A stretch of 7,133 bases of DNA from CAZNMF01 sp964573795 (lineage in GTDB: Bacteria > Acidobacteriota > Vicinamibacteria > Vicinamibacterales > SCN-69-37). The stretch covers positions 1 to 7,133 of the forward strand of contig CAZNMF010000348.1 in assembly GCA_964573795.1 (NCBI GenBank). Direction: 5' to 3'. Position 1 is the stretch's first letter, and the number at the start of each line of letters is the position of its first letter. Positions 1 to 5,491 of this stretch are shown piece by piece. The notes under the pieces were generated by a model. That model did no database searches. It was not told the DNA's origin and saw only the letters and a program-made list of their open reading frames with translations. The position numbers and the translations under genes are program-made.

Positions 1-94
1 ATCTGTACGAGCCCGTTCATCCGTAGGCCGCATCTTCTTCAGACCCGGCGAAAGCGTTGGTCGACAGCGTGTCGCCCGCAGCCCGTAGCCGACG
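1..94. other. Downstream flank of the VOC gene, no firm gene
   Basis: This is the short stretch after the VOC stop codon, up to the window edge. On the minus strand, ATG codons at 33..31 and 20..18 are each open to the edge, giving at most 11 and 6 codons, so either could begin a further gene of the same operon. Neither has a well-spaced Shine-Dalgarno: GAAGAAG directly abuts the first and lies about 13 bases from the second. A 5-bp hairpin (CGACA/TGTCG with a 3-base loop, 62..74) is visible but has no T-tract in either direction, so I do not call a terminator. Confidence 0.25.
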
Positions 95-616
95 CTAGCT
101 CTTCTCTCGATAGTACCGTCGATACATCCCTCTCCTGAACAGCCAGCCGCCGAGCGGGCCGAGCCATTGGAGGACGTAGTACATGTGGCCGAGATCGATC
201 ATCTCGATCAGGTTGCCGTCGAAATCCTTGGCGAAGAAGAACGAATGGCCGCGCGGCGAGCGTTCCGGTTTGCCGAGGCACTCGACGCCTTTCGAGACGA
301 GATAGTCGTGCCACCGCTGGATGCCGCGCACGTTGAACGAGATGTGCGTCAGGCCGATGCGATTCCACGGGCCTGCGACCGGCGGCTGCTGCGGCTGGAA
401 CTCGAAGATCTCCAGCGTCGCGCCGCCGGGCACGCGGATCCAGCCGATTTTGCAGGACGGCGCGCCGCCCTCGACGCCGAAGAACGTGCGCACGCGCTCG
501 GGCGGCGTGTCCGCGACGCCGACGAGCGGGCAGCCGAAGACGTCCCAGTAGAACTGCACGGCCTTGTGGAAGCTCGACACCGTGATGCCGACGTGACTGA
601 ACGAGCGCGCTCTCAT
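95..616 (-). CDS. VOC family (glyoxalase/bleomycin-resistance fold) protein with C-terminal tail
   Basis: This 173-residue protein belongs to the vicinal oxygen chelate superfamily, metalloenzymes built from paired beta-alpha-beta-beta-beta modules. Module 1 (about 4-74) opens with FSHVGITVSS and ends in ATLEIFEF. Module 2 (about 87-140) opens with LTHISFNV and ends in DFDGNLIEMIDLG. The expected metal ligands are present as H8, E69 (or E72), H91 and E138, so a divalent-metal active site is likely. The family includes lyases, isomerases, epimerases and dioxygenases, and the sequence does not single out a reaction. The fold should end near residue 141, but about 32 more residues follow, rich in Tyr, Trp, Leu and Arg. 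The start is supported by GGAG on the minus strand (628..625), 8 bases before ATG. It lies 16 bases after the GMC stop and is the third gene of the minus-strand operon, so it probably acts on a product or intermediate of the two upstream oxidoreductases (inference). Confidence 0.87.
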   Translation of the reverse strand: MRARSFSHVGITVSSFHKAVQFYWDVFGCPLVGVADTPPERVRTFFGVEGGAPSCKIGWIRVPGGATLEIFEFQPQQPPVAGPWNRIGLTHISFNVRGIQRWHDYLVSKGVECLGKPERSPRGHSFFFAKDFDGNLIEMIDLGHMYYVLQWLGPLGGWLFRRGMYRRYYREKS

Positions 617-632
617 GCTCTGGGCTCCAGGA

Positions 633-2150
633 TCACGATCGCAAATCGGTCGCGACGAGATGGTCCGCCACGCGCAGCGCCTGCGCGATGATCGTCAGCG
701 CCGGATTGACGGCCGCCGACGAAGGAAAGAACGACGCGTCGACGACGAAGAGATTCTCGACGTCGTGCGTGCGGCAGTAGGGATCGAGCACGGACGTCCG
801 CGGGTCGGTGCCGAAGCACAGCGTGCCGCACTGGTGCGTCGTGTTGCGCGTCTTGTGCGAGTACGTCATCACCTTCCAGAAGCCCAGCCGCTTCAGGATC
901 CGCGTCGTCTCGGCGACGAGCTCCGCGTGCGCGGTCAGGTTCGTCGGACGATAGGACAGGCGGATGCGGCCGTCGGGCTCGACCGTGACGCGGTTGTCGT
1001 CGAGCGGCAGATCTTCCGACATCGCGAGCCAGTCGACGCCGCGCGCCACCCACGCGTCGTACGCCCACAACGGAATCCACGGCGCCACCGTCTGCGCCAT
1101 GACGCCGTGCGTCCGGCCCTGCGATTGAATCTGGCCGAGCGGGTGGCGCGATCGCGGCCCGCGCAGATAGAAATCGTTGATCGCGACCGTCTTCTGGAAC
1201 ACCGTCGTGTTCCGGCGAAACGGATGGAATCCCTGCATCATCGTCGCCAGGTGCGCCATGTAGCGGCGCCCGACGAGGCCCGACGAGTTGGCGAGGCCGC
1301 GCGGATGACGATCGGTCGCCGATCGCAGCAGCAGCGCCGCCGAGTTCACCGCGCCGCACGAAACGACGACGTGATCCGCGGTCAGACGACGACGCTCGCC
1401 GTCTCGGACGATCTCGACGGCTTCGACGCGCCGGCCCGAGGGATCGGTGACGAGGCGCTCGGCGTACGCGCGCGTGAGCAGCTCGACGTTCGGGGCCGCG
1501 ATCGCCGGAAGGACGGCGCAGACCTCCGCGTCGCTCTTGGCGTGGATGCGGCACGGAAACGAGTTGCACGTGTTGCAGAGGATGCAGCCGCCGGGCTCGC
1601 CGGGACGGAGCAGCCCGAGCGGCAGGGGCGACGGGTGCAGGCCCTGCTGTTTCAGCGCCGCCACGATCGCCGCCATCTCCGGCGCGTGCGGAATCGGCGG
1701 ATGCGGATACGGGCCGCGCGGCGGTTCCGTCGGGTCGTCGCCGGCCGCGCCGTGGACGGAGTACAGGCGCTCCGCACGCTCGTAGTACGGCGCGAGCGTG
1801 TCGTAGTCGATCGGCCACGCGGGCGATACGCCGTCGACGTGCTCGATGGCCTGGAAGTCCTCGCGCCGCAGCCGGTACAGCACGCTGCCCCAGAACTTCG
1901 TGTTGCCGCCGACGTTGTAGTGCGTGTACGGCCGGAAACGCTCGCCGGTCTCGTCGAGCCACTCGTCGGTCGTGCGATAGCGCAGGTGCTGCCAGACCGC
2001 CGCCGGATCCCAGTTCTCCGGCTCCTGCGGCACGGCCTCGCCGCGTTCGATCACGAGGACGCGCGCGCCGGTGCCCGCGAGGGCATGCGCCATCGTGCCG
2101 CCGCCGGCGCCGCTGCCGATGATGATGATGTCGGCGTGATCCCGGAGCAT
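633..2150 (-). CDS. FAD-dependent GMC family oxidoreductase
   Basis: This 505-residue flavoprotein resembles glucose-methanol-choline oxidoreductases, which oxidise alcohol groups of sugars, polyols or sterols with FAD. The N-terminal dinucleotide fold shows IIIIGSGAGGGT (residues 8-19), with the ADP-binding acid near E35 in VLVIERGE. A second FAD-contact region is HYNVGGNTKFWG (77-88). The C-terminal GMC domain has THQCGTLCFG (438-447), giving the catalytic His at 439. It continues with NLFVVDASFFPSSAAVNPALTI, giving the partner Asn at 482. Residues 189-200 hold four cysteines spaced C-x2-C-x2-C-x4-C, an arrangement suggestive of a metal or Fe-S site. There is no signal peptide or Tat motif, so it is probably cytosolic unless chaperoned by a partner. 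The ATG shares its first base with the upstream TAA stop (TAATG) and has no Shine-Dalgarno of its own, so translation is probably coupled to the Gfo/Idh gene. The frame stays open far upstream only because of GC content; the fold clearly begins at this ATG. The substrate is unknown. Confidence 0.92.
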   Translation of the reverse strand: MLRDHADIIIIGSGAGGGTMAHALAGTGARVLVIERGEAVPQEPENWDPAAVWQHLRYRTTDEWLDETGERFRPYTHYNVGGNTKFWGSVLYRLRREDFQAIEHVDGVSPAWPIDYDTLAPYYERAERLYSVHGAAGDDPTEPPRGPYPHPPIPHAPEMAAIVAALKQQGLHPSPLPLGLLRPGEPGGCILCNTCNSFPCRIHAKSDAEVCAVLPAIAAPNVELLTRAYAERLVTDPSGRRVEAVEIVRDGERRRLTADHVVVSCGAVNSAALLLRSATDRHPRGLANSSGLVGRRYMAHLATMMQGFHPFRRNTTVFQKTVAINDFYLRGPRSRHPLGQIQSQGRTHGVMAQTVAPWIPLWAYDAWVARGVDWLAMSEDLPLDDNRVTVEPDGRIRLSYRPTNLTAHAELVAETTRILKRLGFWKVMTYSHKTRNTTHQCGTLCFGTDPRTSVLDPYCRTHDVENLFVVDASFFPSSAAVNPALTIIAQALRVADHLVATDLRS

Positions 2151-3160
2151 TACGAGAGCGTGAGCGCCGGTGCCGGTGCGGGAACGGCCGTCGCGTACAC
2201 CTGATCCATCAGGCGCTGGTCCTCGCGCGCGCGCTCGAGGCTCATCTCGGGCGCGCGGCCCGTTCGGATGGCTGCCGCGAAGTCGCGATACATCGCGCGA
2301 TAGCCGCGGAGATCGCGCACGCCGGGCACGACGAGGCGTGGCAGCCCGCGGCCGCGCACGACGATCATCGCGCCGTTGGACTCGAACGAGATGACGCCGC
2401 CGCGTCCCATCAGCTTGGACAGGCGCAGGCCGCGGAAGAGCGACGGAATCTCGCGCGAGTAGTAGAGCGATCCGACCGCGCCGTTGTCGTAGCGGAACGC
2501 GACGAGCATGCTCTTCGTCCGCCGATCCGGGCCGTGCGGCGAGGCGGCCGGACGATAGCCGTCGATCGACGTGATGCGCGGCCCGAGGCTGCCCGCGAAG
2601 TGCAGCCAGTGGATGCCTTCCTCGAAGAACGCGTCGCCGCCCGCCATCGTCTCGTCGTTGCGCCAGTCCGTGGCCGCCTTGAGCCGGTGGGCCACGGTGA
2701 CGAGCTGCGCGAACACGAGATCGCCGATGACGCCCGAGTCGAGCAGGCCGCGCAGGCGTGCCGCCAGCGGCTTGTAGTGATCGTTCTCGCCGACGATGAC
2801 GACGCGTGCGGCGCGATCGCGCGCGTCGATCGCGCGCGCGTAGTCGGACGTCGCCGGGAAGGCCGGCTTCTCGACGAGCACGTGCTTGCCGGCGGCGAGC
2901 GCCTGCAGCGCGAGACCGAGATGAAAGCGCGGCGGCACGGCGATGACGACCGCGTCGATCGCGGGATCGGCGATCGCGCGCGCGTAGTCGTCGTAGCTGC
3001 TCACGCCGCCGAACCGGCGGCAGAACGACGCGGCGCGCGCGGCGTCGCGGCTGGCGTAGCTGCAGGCGAACTCGTGCGACAGCGCGGCCTTCAGATGGCG
3101 GCTGTGGACGCGGGTGATGAAGCCGCACCCGAGAAACGCCAGGCGGATCGGCTCGGACAC
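2150..3160 (-). CDS. Gfo/Idh/MocA family NAD(P)-dependent oxidoreductase
   Basis: This 336-residue protein matches the usual length of the glucose-fructose oxidoreductase/inositol dehydrogenase/MocA family. The N-terminal Rossmann domain (about 1-122) begins IRLAFLGCGFI with the GxGxxx nucleotide loop at 11-16, continues through AVVIAVPP (70-77), and has the family motif EKP at 97-99, whose lysine is catalytic. The C-terminal substrate domain carries GGDAFFEEGIHWLH (174-187), where H184 occupies the conserved catalytic histidine position. The family usually has Asp two or three residues on either side of that histidine, but here the flanks are E181 and H187. I chose the GTG at 3160 because the fold starts five residues later. 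The next in-frame ATG upstream (3211) would add 17 residues without motif content. There is no clear Shine-Dalgarno, but a -10-like TATGAT lies 7 bases upstream of GTG. It is the first gene of the minus operon and overlaps the GMC gene by one base. The substrate is probably a sugar or cyclitol, but this cannot be resolved. Confidence 0.9.
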   Translation of the reverse strand: MSEPIRLAFLGCGFITRVHSRHLKAALSHEFACSYASRDAARAASFCRRFGGVSSYDDYARAIADPAIDAVVIAVPPRFHLGLALQALAAGKHVLVEKPAFPATSDYARAIDARDRAARVVIVGENDHYKPLAARLRGLLDSGVIGDLVFAQLVTVAHRLKAATDWRNDETMAGGDAFFEEGIHWLHFAGSLGPRITSIDGYRPAASPHGPDRRTKSMLVAFRYDNGAVGSLYYSREIPSLFRGLRLSKLMGRGGVISFESNGAMIVVRGRGLPRLVVPGVRDLRGYRAMYRDFAAAIRTGRAPEMSLERAREDQRLMDQVYATAVPAPAPALTLS

Positions 3161-3166
3161 CGTGTC

Positions 3167-3172
3167 ATCATA
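3167..3172 (-). promoter_or_regulatory. -10-like box TATGAT for the Gfo/Idh operon
   Basis: TATGAT on the minus strand differs from TATAAT at one base. It ends 6 bases before the GTG start at 3160, so a transcript beginning at the usual distance would start at or within a base or two of the start codon, giving a leaderless mRNA. No -35 match supports it, so this rests on the box and its spacing alone. Confidence 0.35.
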
Positions 3173-3214
3173 TCCGGCGTGTTGCCCGCTCCGTATCGTC
3201 CGGCCGTCCATCGC

Positions 3215-3219
3215 GGGAG
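3215..3219 (+). promoter_or_regulatory. Shine-Dalgarno GGGAG that fixes the lipoprotein start
   Basis: GGGAG lies 8 bases before the ATG at 3228. It decides between this start and the longer reading frame beginning at 3114, which would overlap the Gfo/Idh gene and bury the signal peptide behind 38 extra residues. Confidence 0.7.
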
Positions 3220-3227
3220 TGTGTTCG

Positions 3228-4493
3228 ATGCGATTCGTTGCCGCCGCCTTCGTCGTGTCTCTGCTCGGATCGTCCGGCTGCGCCGATCGGGACACGGCCG
3301 TGCCCGCTGAGTCCTCGACGCCGGCTGCCGCCGCGTCCGGCACGTTCGCCGACGACGTCGCGTTTCTGCGCGCGCACACGCACGTCACGCTCCTCGCGAG
3401 CGCCGACGGACAGGCGCAGATCGCCGTCGCGCCCGACTATCAGGGCCGCGTGATGACGAGCACGGCCGCGGGAGACTCCGGCGCGAGCTTCGGCTATCTG
3501 CATCGATCCGGGATCGAGGGCGGCCAGCGCCAGCCGCACATGACGGTGCTCGGCGGCGAAGATCGCTTCTGGCTCGGTCCCGAAGGCGGACAGTTCGGGC
3601 TGTACTTTCCGCCGGGCGCGGCGTTCGACACCGATCACTGGCAGGTGCCCGAGCCGATCGACTGGGGCGGATGGCCCGTCGCCGATCAGACGGATCGATC
3701 GATCACGTTCCGCCAGCCGATGACGGTGACGAATTACTCAGGCACACGCTTCGACCTGCGCGTCGATCGCACCGTGCGCCTCCTCGATCGCGACGCCGCC
3801 TCGACGCTGCTCGGCCACACGCCCGCCGCGGCCGTGCGCGTCGTTGCGTACGAGTCCGACAATCGCGTCACGAACACGGGATCGGCGCCGTGGAAGAAGG
3901 ACACGGGGCTCGTGTCGATCTGGATCCTCGGTCAGTTCCGGCCTGCGCCCCGCACGACGATCGTGATTCCCATCGCCGGTGGATCGGCTGCCGAGCGCGG
4001 GCCCGTCGTCAACGACGCGTACTTCGGTGCCATTCCCGCCGATCGCCTGCGCGTCGCGAACGACGTCGTCTTCTTCCGCGGCGACGGACGCCAGCGCGGC
4101 AAGATCGGCATCCCGCGGCCGCGTGTCCGCGGCGTCGCCGGCAGCTACGACCCCGACAGCCACGTGCTGACGATCGTCCAGGTGTCGGTGCCGGCCGACG
4201 CGCGCGACTACGTCAACTCGATGTGGGAGCAGCAGGCGCGCCCCTATGGCGGCGACGTGATCAACAGCTACAACGACGGGCCGCTCGGACCGGGGCAGCC
4301 GCCGCTCGGGCCGTTCTACGAGATCGAGTCCTCGTCGCCCGCGGCCGCCCTCGCGCCCGGCGCGTCGCTGGAGCACGTGCATCGCACGATTCACCTGCAG
4401 GGCGACGACGTGGATCTCGAGGCGATTGCGAAGGGCGTGCTCGGCGTCTCGCTCGCCGACATCACGACGAGTCTGCCCGTGACGCCGCCGTAA
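3228..4493 (+). CDS. Probable secreted lipoprotein, DUF6786-like
   Basis: This 421-residue protein begins with a short signal peptide: MRF, a hydrophobic stretch AAAFVVSLLGSSG, then Cys18, the only cysteine in the protein. That suits lipidation at Cys18, although the residues before it (SSG) are a loose lipobox because position -3 is Ser instead of Leu/Val/Ile. Residue +2 is Ala, so outer-membrane sorting is expected if the host is Gram-negative. A low-complexity linker (21-38, Ala/Ser/Pro) precedes the globular body. That body contains YQGRVMTSTA (71-80), GGEDRFWLGPEGGQFG (109-124), TNYSGTRFDLRVDRTVRLL (168-186) and a C-terminal FYEIESSSPAAALAPG segment with LEHVHRTIHL (381-390). I recognise this pattern as the uncharacterised DUF6786 family, which recalls aldose-1-epimerase-type beta-sandwiches in its C-terminal Glu and His-containing strands. 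The family name is from memory and the fold is inference. It is transcribed divergently from the redox operon, so a sugar-related role at the cell surface is plausible. No catalytic function is known to me. Confidence 0.8.
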   Translation: MRFVAAAFVVSLLGSSGCADRDTAVPAESSTPAAAASGTFADDVAFLRAHTHVTLLASADGQAQIAVAPDYQGRVMTSTAAGDSGASFGYLHRSGIEGGQRQPHMTVLGGEDRFWLGPEGGQFGLYFPPGAAFDTDHWQVPEPIDWGGWPVADQTDRSITFRQPMTVTNYSGTRFDLRVDRTVRLLDRDAASTLLGHTPAAAVRVVAYESDNRVTNTGSAPWKKDTGLVSIWILGQFRPAPRTTIVIPIAGGSAAERGPVVNDAYFGAIPADRLRVANDVVFFRGDGRQRGKIGIPRPRVRGVAGSYDPDSHVLTIVQVSVPADARDYVNSMWEQQARPYGGDVINSYNDGPLGPGQPPLGPFYEIESSSPAAALAPGASLEHVHRTIHLQGDDVDLEAIAKGVLGVSLADITTSLPVTPP

Positions 4494-4494
4494 C

Positions 4495-4512
4495 GCGCGT
4501 CCGCGATCGCGC
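4495..4512. repeat. Inverted repeat after the lipoprotein gene
   Basis: GCGCG (4495..4499) pairs with CGCGC (4508..4512). The 10-bp palindrome CGCGATCGCG (4502..4511) overlaps it. Only TTT follows, so it is at best a weak terminator for the lipoprotein gene. It sits directly upstream of the ABC promoter-like -35. Such GC palindromes are common by chance at this base composition. Confidence 0.25.
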
Positions 4513-4513
4513 T

Positions 4514-4543
4514 TTGACCCGCGTCGCGCGCCGACGACATACT
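4514..4543 (+). promoter_or_regulatory. Sigma70-like promoter for the ABC exporter genes
   Basis: TTGACC (4514..4519) matches the -35 consensus at five of six positions. After an 18-bp spacer, CATACT (4538..4543) matches the -10 at four of six. Transcription from it would start near 4550, only a few bases before the ATG at 4553, so the transcript would have almost no leader. It fits a separate promoter for the ATPase-permease pair, which lies 59 bases after the lipoprotein stop. Confidence 0.5.
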
Positions 4544-4546
4544 GGC

Positions 4547-4552
4547 GGAGGT
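4547..4552 (+). promoter_or_regulatory. GGAGGT directly abutting the ABC ATPase start
   Basis: GGAGGT is a near-perfect anti-Shine-Dalgarno match but touches the ATG at 4553 with no spacer, which is normally too close for efficient initiation. No better in-frame ATG lies downstream before the ABC core. The in-frame GTG at 4580 and the upstream TTG at 4514 are poorer choices. Either the match is incidental and the mRNA is near-leaderless, or initiation is weak. Confidence 0.4.
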
Positions 4553-5491
4553 ATGTCCCTCGCGTCTCCGCCGCGCGCGGTGTTGCTCGTGCGCGGCCTC
4601 CGCAAGTCCTACAAGGACGTCGTCGCCGTCGACGGCATCGATCTCGAGATCGTGCCCGGCGAATGCTTCGGCCTGCTCGGGCCGAACGGCGCAGGCAAGA
4701 CGACGACGATCGAGATCTGCGAAGGCCTGACGACCGCCGACCAGGGCGTCGTCGAGCTGTTCGGCCTGCGATGGGACACGAGCGCGCCGGAGATCCGGCA
4801 GCGGCTCGGCATCCAGCTTCAGGAGACGCAGCTCTCCGAGAAGATCACGGTCCTCGAGACCGTGCAGCTCTTTCGCAGCTTCTTCCGGCGCGGGCCCAAG
4901 CCGGCCGATGCGATCGCGCTCGTCGAGCTCGAGGAGAAGCGCGACGCGCGCGTCGGCGCGTTGTCGGGCGGCCAGAAGCAGCGGCTCGCGCTCGCGTGCG
5001 CGCTCGTCGGCGAGCCTGACCTGCTGTTCCTCGACGAGCCGACGACGGGCCTCGATCCGCAGGCGCGGCGCCAGGTGTGGGATCTGATCGAGCAGTTCAA
5101 GCGCGACGGCCGGACGATCGTGCTGACCACGCACTACATGGACGAGGCCGAGCGGCTGTGCGGGCGCGTGGCAATCATGGATCACGGCAAGGTGATCGCG
5201 CGCGGCACGCCGCGCGAGCTCGTCGCGTCGATCGGCGTCGAGCACGTCGTCGAGCTCTCGACGGGCGCGGCCATCGATCTTGCGGCGCTGGGCGCGATTC
5301 CCGGCGCGCGCGACGTGCGCGCGAGCGACGACGGCGTGTCCATGCAGGTGACCGAGCTGCACCGCGCGATGCCCGCGCTGCTCGACGCGCTCGGCCGCCA
5401 GGGCGTGCCGCTGACGGAGCTGCGGACGCACTCGGCCACCCTCGAGGACGTCTTCGTCGCGCTCACGGGGAGGCATCTGCGCGATGAGTAG
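4553..5491 (+). CDS. ABC transporter ATP-binding protein (DrrA/CcmA-like exporter type)
   Basis: This 312-residue cytoplasmic ATPase energises the membrane protein encoded next to it. The motifs are complete and in order. Walker A is GPNGAGKT (43-50), and the Q-loop region is GIQLQETQ (86-93). The signature is LSGGQKQR (137-144), and Walker B is LLFLDEP with D161 and E162 (157-163). The D-loop is GLD (166-168), and the switch histidine is H194 in TTHYMDEAE. About 85 residues follow the core, ending TLEDVFVALTGRHLRD, the typical tail of DrrA-like drug and lipid exporter ATPases. Length is normal for this group. The ATG at 4553 leads directly into the ABC fold, where VRGLRKSYKD begins at residue 13. 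The gene overlaps the permease by 8 bases, indicating co-translation and a stoichiometric complex. The cargo (drug, lipid or glycolipid) cannot be told from the ATPase. Confidence 0.95.
   Translation: MSLASPPRAVLLVRGLRKSYKDVVAVDGIDLEIVPGECFGLLGPNGAGKTTTIEICEGLTTADQGVVELFGLRWDTSAPEIRQRLGIQLQETQLSEKITVLETVQLFRSFFRRGPKPADAIALVELEEKRDARVGALSGGQKQRLALACALVGEPDLLFLDEPTTGLDPQARRQVWDLIEQFKRDGRTIVLTTHYMDEAERLCGRVAIMDHGKVIARGTPRELVASIGVEHVVELSTGAAIDLAALGAIPGARDVRASDDGVSMQVTELHRAMPALLDALGRQGVPLTELRTHSATLEDVFVALTGRHLRDE
5467..5473 (+). promoter_or_regulatory. Shine-Dalgarno GGGGAGG for the permease gene
   Basis: GGGGAGG lies inside the end of the ATPase gene, 10 bases before the permease ATG at 5484. 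It supports that start and independent ribosome loading in addition to coupling. Confidence 0.6.

Larger units (their letters stand above)
3161..3227. promoter_or_regulatory. Divergent intergenic promoter region
   Basis: These 67 bp separate the minus-strand redox operon from the plus-strand lipoprotein gene, so promoters for both should lie here. On the minus strand TATGAT (3172..3167) matches the sigma70 -10 consensus at five of six positions, but no convincing -35 lies 16-19 bp upstream. On the plus strand only a weak TATCGT (3194..3199) is visible, also without a -35. An 11-bp dyad, GACAC-C-GTGTC (3156..3166), overlaps the GTG start of the Gfo/Idh gene and could be an operator or chance. 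Shared regulation of the two transcripts is plausible but not shown. Confidence 0.45.

Noticed and set aside
2118..2129. Four tandem GAT triplets at the start of the GMC gene
   Set aside because: They encode the run of isoleucines in the first beta-strand of the FAD-binding fold. The repeat is too short to suggest phase variation, and a triplet change would stay in frame.
615..2204. Long plus-strand open frame (529 codons) opposite the GMC gene
   Set aside because: It is antisense to a clear GMC coding sequence. Its translation is arginine-rich and low in motif content, as expected when the opposite strand has G/C at third positions.
2813..2840. Dense GCGATCGC-like and CGCG palindromes, also seen elsewhere in the window
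   Set aside because: They fall inside coding sequence and reflect Asp, Ile, Ala and Arg codons at high GC. I see no regular spacing or conserved flanks that would mark a repeat family.
2151..3128. Upstream open extension of the GMC frame through the Gfo/Idh gene
   Set aside because: The Rossmann motif begins 12 residues after the ATG at 2150. The extension lies in another frame of a well-supported Gfo/Idh gene and translates to arginine-rich noise, so it is not a fusion.
3671..4552. Open frame upstream of the ABC ATPase, overlapping the lipoprotein gene
   Set aside because: It is arginine-rich shadow sequence in a shifted frame of the lipoprotein gene. The ATPase fold starts at 4553.
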